From Dongibacter bovis (lineage in GTDB: Bacteria; Bacillota; Negativicutes; Selenomonadales; Selenomonadaceae): 34,029 nt of DNA. The position numbers and the translations under genes are program-made. The stretch is from positions 1-34,029 of the forward strand of contig CACWQW010000009.1 of the NCBI GenBank assembly GCA_902763085.1, read 5' to 3'. Position 1 is the stretch's first letter; each line of letters begins with the position of its first letter. This document shows, in pieces, positions 15,846 through 24,484 of the stretch. Below the pieces are notes generated by a model. It was not told where the DNA came from, did not search any database, and saw nothing but the letters and a program-made list of their open reading frames with translations.

Positions 15846-16395
15846 TTACGATTCCTTTACCTACAACGTCTATCAGCTGCTCTCTGAACTCGGCGCTTCC
15901 GTGGAAGTCATCCGCAATGATAAGACGACGGTAGAGGAGATCGAGCGGACGGGCTATGAGGGCATCGTCCTCTCCCCAGGACCTGGTGTGCCGGCCGATG
16001 CCGGGATCACCGAGGACGTGATCCGCACGTTTGCAGGAAAGGTCCCCATCCTCGGCATTTGCCTCGGTCATCAGGCCATCGGTGAGGTGTTCGGCGGCAA
16101 GGTCGTCCGCGCCGCTGCTATCGTTCATGGCAAGACCTCGCCGCTCCGCCATTGCGGTACGGGCATCTATGCTGGCGTGCCGCAGGACGTCCACGTAGGG
16201 CGCTACCATTCGCTCGTCATCGACCGCGAAACGATGCCGTCCTGCCTGACGATCACCAGTGCGCTAGAGGACGGCACCGTCATGGGGGTCCGTCATAAGA
16301 CATACGACGTCGAGGGCATCCAGTTCCATCCGGAGTCCATCCTCACTCCGGATGGCAAGCGGATGATGGAGAATTTCCTGAAGCATCTCTATTGA
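15826..16395 (+). CDS. trpG: Anthranilate synthase component II (glutamine amidotransferase)
   Basis: This 189-aa class I glutamine amidotransferase supplies ammonia to TrpE. The nucleophile C79 is in GICLGHQAIGE, and the triad is completed by H168 and E170 in GIQFHPES. The oxyanion loop SPGPGVP is at 50-56. The length is that of a stand-alone subunit, with no fused TrpD domain. It may also serve para-aminobenzoate synthesis, as PabA does in some Firmicutes; the window has no pabB. The ATG at 15826 lies inside trpE, indicating translational coupling. A strong terminator follows 24 bases after the stop. Confidence 0.95.
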   Translation: MLLLLDNYDSFTYNVYQLLSELGASVEVIRNDKTTVEEIERTGYEGIVLSPGPGVPADAGITEDVIRTFAGKVPILGICLGHQAIGEVFGGKVVRAAAIVHGKTSPLRHCGTGIYAGVPQDVHVGRYHSLVIDRETMPSCLTITSALEDGTVMGVRHKTYDVEGIQFHPESILTPDGKRMMENFLKHLY

Positions 16396-16418
16396 GTTTT
16401 TTCGCAGTTCCTTTCAGG

Positions 16419-16464
16419 GCGCAATGCAGGTCCACCACGGCCTCGCATTGCGCTTTCTTTTTTT
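16419..16464 (+). terminator. Terminator after trpG
   Basis: GCGCAATGC (16419-16427) pairs perfectly with GCATTGCGC (16445-16453), followed by TTTCTTTTTTT. It is the first clear intrinsic terminator found after trpF. Confidence 0.88.
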
Positions 16465-16521
16465 GCAAGGGACACGTTTTGCGTGTGAAAAGCCGTGCGG
16501 CGCGGGAGGTTTTCTGGAAAA

Positions 16522-16549
16522 TTTACACAGAATTTACATAAAGAAAACA
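16522..16549 (+). promoter_or_regulatory. Tandem PhoP-type Pho box
   Basis: TTTACA at 16522-16527 and again at 16533-16538 are exact repeats with an 11-bp period. A third, weaker AAAACA lies in phase at 16544-16549. This matches the Bacillus-type PhoP target of TT(A/T/C)ACA repeats separated by 5 bp. A -10 TAAAAT lies at 16570-16575 with no good -35, as expected for an activated promoter. The box sits where an activator should bind. Confidence 0.7.
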
Positions 16550-16569
16550 CAGCCCACGAGCGGCAGGAT

Positions 16570-16575
16570 TAAAAT
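16570..16575 (+). promoter_or_regulatory. -10 element of the ppx-pstB-phoU promoter
   Basis: TAAAAT matches TATAAT at 5 of 6 positions. The sequence 17 bases upstream (CACAGC) is a poor -35. Transcription would start near 16582, about 30 bases before the ppx start codon. Confidence 0.5.
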
Positions 16576-16610
16576 GAGAACGTGATGGAGATGCAGAGGG
16601 GAGAAAGAGT

Positions 16611-17615
16611 ATGTACGCGATTATCGATGTCGGTTCCAACACCGTTCGCATGAACATCTACAAGCTGGAACGGGGACAGCTTTCTCTGGTGATGGGGAAG
16701 AAGGAGTCCGTCGGCTTGGCATCTTACGTGAAGAACGGACAGATGCTCCCGGAAGGGGTGAATCGCGCCTGCGAGGTGCTCGCGGAATTCCGCATGATCC
16801 TGCAGGACCTTGGCATTACGGATTACCATGTCTTTGCGACGGCGGCGCTGCGGAACGCGGTGAACAGCCGCGCTGCGGTGGCGGAGATCATGGAGCGCAC
16901 GGGGATCAAGATCGAAGTGATTTCCGGCGAGACGGAGGCGGAGCTCGATTTCATCGGCGCTTCGCACGCCGTCGAGGTGACGGATGGCCTGCTGGTGGAT
17001 ATCGGTGGCGCGTCTACGGAGCTCGTCGTCTATGCGGGCGGGGAGATCAAGAAGAAGGTGAGCCTCCCCATCGGCTCGCTCAACACGTACGACCGCTATG
17101 TCACGAATCTCCTGCCGAGCCGGGCGGAGCGCAAGTCCATCCGGCAGATGGTGCTCAATCTCCTGAAACAGGATACGGATCTGTACGAAGGGGAATACAC
17201 CATCGTCTGCGGTGTGGGCGGGACAATTCGTGCCGCGCGGAAACTCAACAACTACCTCTTTCAGCTGCCCCTCACGAACATGAGGATCAAGGCGCCCAAT
17301 ATCAAGAAGATGATCAGGCTCCTCGAAAATGATGCGGGGAAGGCCATCCCTGTCGAGACGCTCGAAGTCCTCCTCAAAGTCGTGCCGGATCGCGTGCGTA
17401 CTGTGCTGCCGGGGATGATCATTCTCTACACGCTGATCAAGCACTTCCACAGCGAATGGGTGGAAGTCACGCGGGCAGGTGTCCGCGATGGCTACCTTTA
17501 TCGATACGTCCTCGAGCAGGACGCGGCCCCTTCGCCGCAGGAACGTCCTGCGGAGGATGGACGCGCAGATAAAGCAGCGCCTGAGACTGGGAAAGAAGAG
17601 GAAGGCGTCGGATAG
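16611..17615 (+). CDS. Ppx/GppA-family phosphatase (exopolyphosphatase-like)
   Basis: A 334-aa member of the ASKHA phosphotransfer superfamily. It begins [17 protein letters not shown] with the first phosphate loop. [12 protein letters not shown] (about 75-86), [15 protein letters not shown] (about 104-118), [14 protein letters not shown] (about 127-140) and [14 protein letters not shown] (about 201-214) are the family signatures. Such enzymes release phosphate from polyphosphate or convert pppGpp to ppGpp; the short form with pstB and phoU suggests polyphosphate. The last 35 residues form an acidic, Pro/Glu-rich, probably disordered tail. The ATG at 16611 follows AGGGGAGA. The Pho box upstream suggests induction by phosphate starvation. 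Confidence 0.88.
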   Translation: MYAIIDVGSNTVRMNIYKLERGQLSLVMGKKESVGLASYVKNGQMLPEGVNRACEVLAEFRMILQDLGITDYHVFATAALRNAVNSRAAVAEIMERTGIKIEVISGETEAELDFIGASHAVEVTDGLLVDIGGASTELVVYAGGEIKKKVSLPIGSLNTYDRYVTNLLPSRAERKSIRQMVLNLLKQDTDLYEGEYTIVCGVGGTIRAARKLNNYLFQLPLTNMRIKAPNIKKMIRLLENDAGKAIPVETLEVLLKVVPDRVRTVLPGMIILYTLIKHFHSEWVEVTRAGVRDGYLYRYVLEQDAAPSPQERPAEDGRADKAAPETGKEEEGVG

Positions 17616-17737
17616 GTGCATCAGCCCTCTCATTGACGAGCCTGGGGACGTACGGGAGATTCGTCCCGCTGCGAGGCGAATGGCGTATCAGAAAGAGCCG
17701 CCTCTGCGCTGATCATGAATTCTTAGGAGGACAAGCT

Positions 17738-18487
17738 ATGAAAATGAATGTAGAGAACCTCAACCTTTTCTATGGGGAGCATCAGGCGCTCTTCGATGTG
17801 GGCTTAGAGGTTCCTGAGCATAAAGTGGTCGCGTTGATTGGGCCGTCCGGCTGCGGCAAGTCGACGTTCTTGCGCACGCTGAACCGCATGAACGACCTCA
17901 TCGACGGCGTGCGGGTCGAGGGCGAGATCCAGCTCGACGGCGAGGATATCTACGCGCCGGAGACAGATCTGGTACAGCTTCGCAAGCGCGTCGGCATGGT
18001 ATTCCAGAGGCCGAATCCGTTCCCAATGTCGATTTACGACAATGTCGCCTACGGCTGCCGCGTGCACGGGCTGAAGGACAAGAAGAAGCTCGATGAGATC
18101 GTGGAGAAGAGCTTGCGCGGTGCCGCCCTCTGGGATGAGGTCAAGGACCGGCTGAATGCTTCCGCCATGGGCATGTCCGGTGGTCAGCAGCAGCGCCTCT
18201 GCATCGCGCGCGTCATGGCCGTGGAGCCGGAAGTCGTGCTCATGGACGAGCCGTGCTCGGCCCTCGACCCGATTTCCACGATGAAGATCGAGGAACTTGT
18301 CGCAGAGATCAAGAAGGATTTCACCATCGTCATGGTCACGCATAACATGCAGCAGGCAGCGCGTGTCTCTGACTTCACGGCGTTTTTCCTCAATGGCAAG
18401 TTGATTGAACACGATAAGACGGATGTGATTTTCACGAAGCCTCACGATAAGAAGACAGAGGATTACATCACAGGGAGGTTCGGCTGA
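17738..18487 (+). CDS. pstB: Phosphate ABC transporter ATP-binding protein
   Basis: This 249-aa cytosolic ATPase of the high-affinity phosphate importer PstSCAB has Walker [10 protein letters not shown] (35-43), Q-loop [17 protein letters not shown], signature [16 protein letters not shown], and Walker [14 protein letters not shown]. The FQRPNPFP segment is specific to PstB. ATG 17738 follows AGGAGG at 17725-17730. The 122 bases between ppx and pstB contain a GGGACG/CGTCCC dyad (17645-17667) without a T-run and no gene. No pstS, pstC or pstA lies in the window, so this subunit must pair with permease genes elsewhere. Confidence 0.95.
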   Translation: MKMNVENLNLFYGEHQALFDVGLEVPEHKVVALIGPSGCGKSTFLRTLNRMNDLIDGVRVEGEIQLDGEDIYAPETDLVQLRKRVGMVFQRPNPFPMSIYDNVAYGCRVHGLKDKKKLDEIVEKSLRGAALWDEVKDRLNASAMGMSGGQQQRLCIARVMAVEPEVVLMDEPCSALDPISTMKIEELVAEIKKDFTIVMVTHNMQQAARVSDFTAFFLNGKLIEHDKTDVIFTKPHDKKTEDYITGRFG

Positions 18488-19179
18488 TGGAAAAGACGAG
18501 ACAGGAATATATCCACGACCTTGCCGTCGTGCAGGATAAAGTGCATCAGATGGGCATCATGGCGCAGGAGGCGGTCAAGAAATCCGTCAAGGCCCTGCTG
18601 GAAAACGATGCGGAGCTCGCAAAGACCGTCATGAAGGAAGACGATGCGATCGACGATATGATCATCGATATCGAGGATGACTGCATCCTGCTGATTGCGA
18701 AGCAGCAGCCGATCGCACACGATCTGCGCGTGATCGCGACGGGCTTCAAGATCTCGACGGATATCGAGCGCATCGGTGACCACGCGTTCGATATCGCGCG
18801 CGTGGCGACGACGGGGAAGGCGCCGCTCGATGACGAGCGGAAGAAACTGATCCGCGAACTGGCCGACTGCTCCGTGGAGATGGTATCCAAGGCGATGGAG
18901 GCCTATCGTACGGCGGATGTGCGTCTCGCCGATGAGGTTCGCCATACGGACAAGGCGATGGATGAGATCTTCAACCGGACCTTCTATTCCCTGTCGCACT
19001 TCATCAGCAATTCCACATATCCTCCCGAGGAAGTCACAAAGCTCCTCTTCATCGCTAGGTTCCTCGAGCGCATCGGCGATCATGCGGTCAACATCGCGGA
19101 ATGGGTCGTCTACCTCGAGACGGCGGAACGCATCCGTTCCAGAAAAAAGGGAGATTCCCTTGACAAAGCCATAGGCTGA
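18487..19179 (+). CDS. phoU: Phosphate signalling/transport regulator PhoU
   Basis: This 230-aa protein consists of two three-helix repeats and links Pst transport to the PhoR kinase. The metal-cluster motifs are STDIERIGDHAFDIA (about residues 93-107) and ARFLERIGDHAVNIAEW (about 191-207), the paired E-R-I-x-D-H sequences of the family. Its ATG overlaps the pstB stop (TGATG), giving tight coupling. The promoter of the next transcript begins inside its last codons at 19160. No terminator is seen between phoU and that promoter. Confidence 0.95.
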   Translation: MEKTRQEYIHDLAVVQDKVHQMGIMAQEAVKKSVKALLENDAELAKTVMKEDDAIDDMIIDIEDDCILLIAKQQPIAHDLRVIATGFKISTDIERIGDHAFDIARVATTGKAPLDDERKKLIRELADCSVEMVSKAMEAYRTADVRLADEVRHTDKAMDEIFNRTFYSLSHFISNSTYPPEEVTKLLFIARFLERIGDHAVNIAEWVVYLETAERIRSRKKGDSLDKAIG

Positions 19180-19188
19180 TGTTAGGAT
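19160..19188 (+). promoter_or_regulatory. Promoter of the aroF T-box transcript, nested in phoU
   Basis: TTGACA (19160-19165), a 17-base spacer and TAGGAT (19183-19188). The -35 lies inside phoU coding sequence. The start is predicted near 19195. Confidence 0.75.
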
Positions 19189-19194
19189 GAAAAC

Positions 19195-19453
19195 AATCAA
19201 GTGAAATGTGATGAGAGAGAAAAGTAGGAAGCGGATCGTGGTAGAGAGTCGCGGTTTGGTGAAACGCGGTATGGGAAGCTTCTGAAATACACTTTGGAAC
19301 AGCGGGCTGAAGCACACGATGTGGTAGGTCTTGCCGGATGCCTCCGTTATCATGGGCTAGGATATGTCTGTATCCGAAAGAGAGGCTTGCGTGAGCAAGC
19401 AGGGTGGTACCACGGGTAAGTCAGCTCGTCCCTGTAGAGGGACGGGCTTTTTT
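19195..19453 (+). promoter_or_regulatory. T-box leader, tyrosine (UAC) specific
   Basis: This leader would sense uncharged tRNA-Tyr and control aroF-tyrA. Stem I pairs GAAGC (19228-19232) with GCTTC (19278-19282) above the specifier loop. The 5' side has AGTAGG (19223-19228 area) and the 3' side GAAATACA (19284-19291), giving specifier TAC at 19288-19290 followed by the usual purine. AAAGT/ACTTT can close the loop below. The T-box core AGGGTGGTACCACGG is at 19401-19415, a strong consensus match. The terminator is at 19424-19453. The tyrosine call agrees with the downstream genes. Confidence 0.92.
19424..19453 (+). terminator. T-box-controlled terminator before aroF
   Basis: GCTCGTCCCT (19424-19433) pairs with AGGGACGGGC (19438-19447) through one G-T wobble, followed by six Ts. 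Confidence 0.9.
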
Positions 19454-19474
19454 ATGTATGAGGAGGAAAACGCT

Positions 19475-20488
19475 ATGATCATCGTCATGAGTCCGACATC
19501 CACAGAAGCCGATTTGAACGGAGTCGAGGAAAAGATCAAGGCCAATGGCTTGACATTTCATCTTTCCAAAGGGGAAGACCGTACGATTGTCGGCGTGATC
19601 GGCGATAAGAAGAAGATCGCAAACCTGGAAATGAATATGATGTCCGGCGTGGAGAAGACCGTCCGCATCACGGAGAAATACAAGCTGGTGAGCCGGGAGT
19701 TCCATCCGTCTGACACGGTCATCGATGTGGATGGCGTGAAGATCGGCGGCGATCATTTGACCATCATGGCAGGCCCGTGTGCCGTGGAGAGCGAGGAGCA
19801 GCTGCAGGAAGCCGCCCGCTGCGTGAAGGACGGCGGCGCTCAGTTCCTGCGCGGTGGCGCATTCAAGCCGCGGACGTCTCCCTATGATTTCCAGGGGCTC
19901 GCAGAAAAGGGGCTGAAGATGCTGCGCAAGGCGGCGGATGAGAATGGCCTCAAGGTCGTCACGGAGATCGTCGATAAGGACGATATCGATCTTATCGGCG
20001 CGTATGCGGATGTCTATCAGGTCGGCGCACGCAACATGCAGAATTTCCAGCTCCTCAAGGCGCTCGGCAAGGCGAAGAAGCCGGTGATGCTCAAACGCGG
20101 TCTTTCCTCGACGATCAGTGAGTGGCTCAATGCTGCAGAATACATTGCGGCGGGGGGGAACGAAGAGATCATCCTCTGCGAGCGCGGCATCCGCACGTAT
20201 GAGACCTTCACGCGCAATACGTTGGATCTCTCTGCGGTCGCTGCCATCAAGGAGCTGTCGCATCTGCCGATCATCGTGGACCCGAGTCACGGCACGGGCC
20301 GTTGGCAGATGGTACGTCCGATGGCACGCGCTGCGATTGCCGCTGGCGCAGATGGGCTCATCATTGAGGTGCATCCGCATCCGGAGGTGGCGCTTTCCGA
20401 TGGAGACCAGAGCCTGACGCCGAAGAATTTCCGCCGTCTGATGGAAGAGGTGCAGCAGATCGGCGCGCTCATGGGGAAATCATTATGA
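19475..20488 (+). CDS. aroF: 3-deoxy-7-phosphoheptulonate (DAHP) synthase
   Basis: This 337-aa enzyme condenses PEP and erythrose-4-phosphate, the first shikimate-pathway step. An N-terminal ferredoxin-like domain (residues 1-70) precedes the barrel; in the Thermotoga type this domain mediates Tyr/Phe feedback. Barrel motifs are [10 protein letters not shown] with metal ligand C102, [15 protein letters not shown] near 127-141, [13 protein letters not shown] and [13 protein letters not shown] 19475 follows AGGAGG at 19461-19466; the frame continues upstream into the T-box and is not used. Its stop overlaps the tyrA start (ATGA). Transcriptional control by tRNA-Tyr and probable allosteric control are both visible. 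Confidence 0.95.
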   Translation: MIIVMSPTSTEADLNGVEEKIKANGLTFHLSKGEDRTIVGVIGDKKKIANLEMNMMSGVEKTVRITEKYKLVSREFHPSDTVIDVDGVKIGGDHLTIMAGPCAVESEEQLQEAARCVKDGGAQFLRGGAFKPRTSPYDFQGLAEKGLKMLRKAADENGLKVVTEIVDKDDIDLIGAYADVYQVGARNMQNFQLLKALGKAKKPVMLKRGLSSTISEWLNAAEYIAAGGNEEIILCERGIRTYETFTRNTLDLSAVAAIKELSHLPIIVDPSHGTGRWQMVRPMARAAIAAGADGLIIEVHPHPEVALSDGDQSLTPKNFRRLMEEVQQIGALMGKSL

Positions 20489-21393
20489 GCAGCTCTGCAG
20501 GCAAACGGATCAAGCTCGCCATCATCGGCGTGGGACTCATCGGCGGCTCTCTTGGACTCTGCTTGAAACGCGCGCTGGGAGATGGAATCTACATCACGGG
20601 CCTCTGCCGTACGGAACGGTCGATGCAGCATGCGGTCAAATGCGGTGCCGTCGACTATGCGTCGGCGGACCTGGCGGAAGTCGTAGGGGACGCGGACATC
20701 GTCTTTCTGAGCCCGCCGGTCCTGCAGATCGTGCCGATGGTGCAAAGGCTCCTGCCCTATCTCTCGCCGCACACCATCCTGACGGATGCCGGCAGCACCA
20801 AAGGCTATGTCTGGCAGCACCTGCGAGAGATCCTGCCGGAAACCGTCTATTATATCGCAGGGCACCCGATGACGGGCAAGGAAAAGAGCGGCGTCGATGC
20901 TGCAGACCCCGATCTCTTCCGCGGCAAGGCTTACGTCATCATCGAGGATACGGGGGCGCCGCGGGAGGTCTATCGGAAGCTCCTTGACCTCCTGCGCTAC
21001 ACGGAGGCGAATTTCGTCCCGATGGAGATCGCGCAGCACGACCGCTGTGCTGCGGTCATCAGCCACGTGCCGCATGTCGCGGCGGCGGCCCTCGTCACCC
21101 TGCTGAACCGCTCGGGAGATGATCTGGAATCCTGCATCAAGCTGATTGGCGGCGGGTTCAAGGATACGACGCGCATCGCGTCTTCCAATGCGGATATGTG
21201 GGCGGATATCTGCATGACGAATGGCGGGGAGATCGCGAGAAACCTGCGTCAGCTGCAGGAGATCCTCGGCGAGGTGATTGAGGCGTGTGAGTCTCACGAC
21301 CGCCAGTATATTCATGACTACTTCACGGCCTCGAAGATGCGGCGCGACAGCCTGCTCGAGAATGCTGCCAAGGAAAAGATCGATCCGAACTGA
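20485..21393 (+). CDS. tyrA: Prephenate dehydrogenase
   Basis: This 302-aa NAD(P)-dependent enzyme oxidatively decarboxylates prephenate to 4-hydroxyphenylpyruvate for tyrosine synthesis. The Rossmann loop GVGLIGGSLG lies at residues 15-24. LTDAGSTKG, IAGHPMTGKEKSG (catalytic His region) and ISHVPHVAAAALV are family signatures. No C-terminal ACT domain is present, so feedback control may rest on the T-box and the AroF N-domain. Arogenate as substrate cannot be excluded. It overlaps aroF by 4 bases, and the next gene begins 10 bases after its stop. Confidence 0.93.
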   Translation: MSSSAGKRIKLAIIGVGLIGGSLGLCLKRALGDGIYITGLCRTERSMQHAVKCGAVDYASADLAEVVGDADIVFLSPPVLQIVPMVQRLLPYLSPHTILTDAGSTKGYVWQHLREILPETVYYIAGHPMTGKEKSGVDAADPDLFRGKAYVIIEDTGAPREVYRKLLDLLRYTEANFVPMEIAQHDRCAAVISHVPHVAAAALVTLLNRSGDDLESCIKLIGGGFKDTTRIASSNADMWADICMTNGGEIARNLRQLQEILGEVIEACESHDRQYIHDYFTASKMRRDSLLENAAKEKIDPN

Positions 21394-21403
21394 AGGAGAA
21401 GGG

Positions 21404-21823
21404 ATGGGAACGATGGAGATCAAGCTGGCAGAACTGGCAGATGCCTTCGCACAGTCCGATGTCCTGCCCGGATATGTCGACCTCGTGGAAGGGCGCGTCA
21501 TCCTGCTGCATGACGATTGGCAGGATGACGCCGCCATGGCGCATGCCATGCGGATCGAGGATGACTTTGAGCGGTATGTGCCGCTCACCAACGTCTGCGA
21601 CAGCGATGAACATGAGGCGATGCAAGCCTTCGTGCGGACGCAGCCGCGTGAGGTGCGCGAACGCCTGAGCGCTGCCTTGGCGCAGCGGGGGGCGAGCCTC
21701 CATTTCCGCAAGGAGATCGAGCGCCTTTCGCTGCAGGCAGCCTGGCAGGCCTTTTGGCGTGCCCATCTGAAAGAAGCAGCACGCTTCTTCTGCGAGGAAA
21801 ACGAGATTCCCTATGAAGAATGA
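21404..21823 (+). CDS. UPF0158 family protein
   Basis: A 139-aa acidic protein that resembles the UPF0158 family of unknown function: an N-terminal MEIKLAELADAF segment, a middle region with short motifs around RYVPL, and a C-terminal LSLQAAWQAFWRAHLKEAARFFCEENEI helix. No membrane segment or catalytic motif is evident. ATG 21404 follows AAGGAG at 21393-21398; ATG 21413 is an alternative. It is co-directional with tyrA and ends 13 bases before the next promoter's -35. Its presence in a tyrosine operon may be incidental. Confidence 0.75.
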   Translation: MGTMEIKLAELADAFAQSDVLPGYVDLVEGRVILLHDDWQDDAAMAHAMRIEDDFERYVPLTNVCDSDEHEAMQAFVRTQPREVRERLSAALAQRGASLHFRKEIERLSLQAAWQAFWRAHLKEAARFFCEENEIPYEE

Positions 21824-21835
21824 GGGCGTTTCCCA

Positions 21836-21864
21836 TAGACTTCCTTTTGCCGACTTAGTATAAT
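21836..21864 (+). promoter_or_regulatory. Promoter of the cobalamin operon
   Basis: TAGACT (21836-21841; 4 of 6 matches), a 17-base spacer and a perfect TATAAT (21859-21864). Only about 35 bases separate the predicted start from the cbiF start codon, leaving no room for a cobalamin riboswitch. AAGGAAGG (21887-21894) is the cbiF ribosome site. Confidence 0.65.
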
Positions 21865-21903
21865 GGGGATAGCCAAAAGGAATGATAAGGAAGGTGCAGA
21901 TCT

Positions 21904-22659
21904 ATGGTACATATCGTTGGCGCCGGTCCCGGGGCGACGGACCTCATCACGGTGCGGGGCGCGCGTCTGCTGGCGGAAGCGGATGTCGTGATCTATGCGG
22001 GATCGCTGGTCAGCCCGGAGTTCCTGCAGCTTTGCAAGAAGGGAGCGCAGACCTATGACTCGGCAGGCATGACGCTCGCAGAGGTCCTGTCTGTCATGGA
22101 GGAAGCGGAGCAGGCGGGGAAGACGACTGTGCGGCTGCATACAGGAGATCCTTCTGTTTACGGGGCAATTCAGGAGCAGATGGATGCGCTCGCGGAGCGT
22201 GGCATCGCGTTCGACGTGACGCCTGGCGTGAGCTCTTGCTTCGCGACGGCCGCGGCACTGAAACAGGAGTACACGCTCCCGGGCATCAGCCAGACGGTCA
22301 TCATCACGCGCGCCGCTGGCCGCACGCCCGTACCGAAGGCGGAGAGCCTGCGGCAGCTCGCGCAGCACCAGGCGACGATGTGCATCTATCTCTCAGTCGC
22401 CATGCTCGATGAAGTCGTGCGGGAGCTGACCGCGGGGGGCTATGCGCAGGAGACGCCGATCGCTGTCGTACAGCGTGCCTCGTGGCCGGATGAGAAGATC
22501 GTCCGTGGGACGCTCGCGACCATCGTGGCGAAGGTAAAGGAAGCGGGCATCCAGCGGCAGGCGATGATCGTCGTCAGCCGCTGCCTCGATGCGGCGTATG
22601 ATCTCTCACGCCTATATGCGCCGGAATTCTCGCACATGTTCCGCAAAGGAAAACAATGA
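21904..22659 (+). CDS. cbiF: Cobalt-precorrin-4 C11-methyltransferase
   Basis: This 251-aa SAM-dependent tetrapyrrole methylase methylates C-11 of cobalt-precorrin-4. It begins MVHIVGAGPGATDLITVRGARLL, with the family's Gly-rich first loop. RLHTGDPSVYGAIQEQMD is the central SAM-site motif, followed by VTPGVSSCFATAAAL and the late ITRAAGRTPVP. These are specific to CbiF/CobM among the corrin methylases. The anaerobic (CbiF) form is chosen because cbiG is next. It is first in the cobalamin operon and overlaps cbiG by 4 bases. Confidence 0.95.
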   Translation: MVHIVGAGPGATDLITVRGARLLAEADVVIYAGSLVSPEFLQLCKKGAQTYDSAGMTLAEVLSVMEEAEQAGKTTVRLHTGDPSVYGAIQEQMDALAERGIAFDVTPGVSSCFATAAALKQEYTLPGISQTVIITRAAGRTPVPKAESLRQLAQHQATMCIYLSVAMLDEVVRELTAGGYAQETPIAVVQRASWPDEKIVRGTLATIVAKVKEAGIQRQAMIVVSRCLDAAYDLSRLYAPEFSHMFRKGKQ

Positions 22660-23750
22660 GAACCGCGGTTTTCGCGCTGACCCCCATGGGCGTGAAGACG
22701 GCACAGCGCGTGCGGGCGGCCCTGCCGGATGCGGATATCTTCGTCGGGGAGCGATGCCGAGCGGAGTTCCCAGAGGCGCAGGCCTTTTCCCGTCTCTCGG
22801 AGATCGTGGGAGCGAAGTTCCATAGCTATGATGCGCTCATCTTCCTCATGGCGACCGGGATCGTCGTACGGACGATCGCCCCTCTGCTCAGGGGGAAGCT
22901 CGAGGACCCTGCCATCCTCGTGCTCGATGAGCAGGCGCATCATGTCATCAGCCTGCTCTCTGGACATGTGGGTGGGGCCAATGCCCTCACGCGGCAGTTG
23001 GCGCAGGCGCTCGGAAGCGACCCCGTGATTACGACGGCAACGGATGTAGAGGGGAGACTGGCGCCGGATGCGATTGCCGGACGCCTGGGACTTTTCCCGC
23101 AGCCTCATGACGCCATCCTATCCGTCAACCGCGCTCTGCTTTCCGGTCGGGAGGTCGTCTATTGCATCGATACGCGCCTCCGGTTGGCGGAGTTCTACGC
23201 AGAGGCCTTGCGCGCACTCGGCCTCGCGGTGCGGCTCGTTCCTGGTGACGGAGCGAGCGCGGCGGCACAGGTAGAGAGCGAGGGAAAGGTCGCGGTCTTG
23301 ATCACGGACGCGCGGCAGAGGAAATGCCAGGGGAGGCACCTACGCCTTTGTCCCCGCCGCCTGATTGCAGGGGTCGGTTGCCGTAGGGGCGTCGCGGCGG
23401 ATGAGATCGAGCAGGCACTCGCCGCATCGCTGTCTCATCTCGGCCTGCCCGAGAATGCCGTGGATGTCATGGCGACGACTGAGGTGAAGAAAGATGAGGC
23501 GGGTCTGCGTGAGACGGCGAAAAAGCGCGGGATTCCCTTGCATTTCTATGATCAGAGTGCTTTGCAGGCCATGGTCGATCGATACGGCTTGCAGGAGTCC
23601 CCTTTCGTGAGAAAGACCATCGGCGTCGGCAACGTCGCGGAGGCGGCAGCGCTTGCGGAGGCCGGGCCTGCCCGTGGCAGGCTGGCGCTGGGGAAGACGA
23701 AGTTCAAGAAAGTGACGGTGGCTTTGGTATGGCAAACATTACAGTCGTAG
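22656..23750 (+). CDS. cbiG: Cobalt-precorrin-5A hydrolase
   Basis: This 364-aa enzyme opens the delta-lactone of cobalt-precorrin-5A with release of acetaldehyde, a step unique to anaerobic B12 synthesis. The N-domain contains LIFLMATGIVVRTIAPLL and VISLLSGHVGGANALTRQLA. A variable middle linker has KCQGRHLRLCPRR. The C-domain starts near LIAGVGCRRGVAADEIEQAL (residue 228 on) and includes DVMATTEVKKDE. All three CbiG parts are present and the length is normal. It overlaps cbiF by 4 bases and cbiH by 22 bases. Confidence 0.94.
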   Translation: MRTAVFALTPMGVKTAQRVRAALPDADIFVGERCRAEFPEAQAFSRLSEIVGAKFHSYDALIFLMATGIVVRTIAPLLRGKLEDPAILVLDEQAHHVISLLSGHVGGANALTRQLAQALGSDPVITTATDVEGRLAPDAIAGRLGLFPQPHDAILSVNRALLSGREVVYCIDTRLRLAEFYAEALRALGLAVRLVPGDGASAAAQVESEGKVAVLITDARQRKCQGRHLRLCPRRLIAGVGCRRGVAADEIEQALAASLSHLGLPENAVDVMATTEVKKDEAGLRETAKKRGIPLHFYDQSALQAMVDRYGLQESPFVRKTIGVGNVAEAAALAEAGPARGRLALGKTKFKKVTVALVWQTLQS

Positions 23751-24484
23751 GAATCGGTCCGGGAAGTCTTCTCGATATGACGCCGCGTGCACGTGCGGCC
23801 ATCGAGCACGCGCAGGTGGTGGCAGGCTATCATACCTACATCAAGCTCATCGCGCCGCTGCTCGAGGGGAAAGACGTCATCGGCACGGGCATGATGCAGG
23901 AAATCGACCGCTGTCGCATGGCAGTCGCATCCGCGTCGGACGGCAGGGAAACCGTGGTCATTTCCAGCGGGGATGCCGGCGTCTATGGCATGGCTGGTCT
24001 CGTGCTGGAGATCCTGCTGCAGATGCCGCGGGAAAAGCGTCCGGAATACAATGGGACCATTGCTGGCGTATCGGCGGTCAATGCAGCGGCGTCCCTGCTC
24101 GGGGCGCCGCTCATGCATGATTTCGCGGTCATCAGCCTCTCGAATCTCCTGACGCCTTGGGAACTCATCGAGAAGCGCGTGCACATGGCAGGGGAGGGGG
24201 ATTTCGTCATCACCCTTTACAACCCCAAGAGCCATAAGCGCGTGAAGAACATCGAACAGGTGCGCGACATCCTGCTCCGCTACCGCGATCCCGCCACGCC
24301 TGTGGGCATCGTGACGGCAGCGGCGCGTCCGGAGGAGAGGAAGGTGCTCTCGACGCTGCGCGATTTCACCGAGGAAGAGATCAACATGTTCTCGCTCGTC
24401 ATCATCGGTAATTCGCAGACGTATGTGCGCGAAGGCTGGATGATCACGCCGCGCGGGTACGGCAACAAGGAGGAAGGACTATGA
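23729..24484 (+). CDS. cbiH: Cobalt-precorrin-3 (precorrin-3B) C17-methyltransferase
   Basis: This 251-aa SAM methylase contracts the ring by C-17 methylation. Motifs are VVGIGPGSLLDMTPRA at the N-terminus, VVISSGDAGVYGMAGLV in the SAM site, and LYNPKSHKR, the signature of the CbiH/CobJ group. The end is VIIGNSQTYVREGWMITPRGY. It lacks the C-terminal extension of long CbiH60-type enzymes. The ATG at 23729 is inside cbiG. It overlaps cbiJ by 4 bases. Confidence 0.95.
   Translation: MANITVVGIGPGSLLDMTPRARAAIEHAQVVAGYHTYIKLIAPLLEGKDVIGTGMMQEIDRCRMAVASASDGRETVVISSGDAGVYGMAGLVLEILLQMPREKRPEYNGTIAGVSAVNAAASLLGAPLMHDFAVISLSNLLTPWELIEKRVHMAGEGDFVITLYNPKSHKRVKNIEQVRDILLRYRDPATPVGIVTAAARPEERKVLSTLRDFTEEEINMFSLVIIGNSQTYVREGWMITPRGYGNKEEGL

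Noticed and set aside
21824..21903. Possible cobalamin riboswitch before cbiF
   Set aside because: Only 80 bases, no B12-box sequence, and a promoter -10 at 21859 leaves a leader of about 35 bases.
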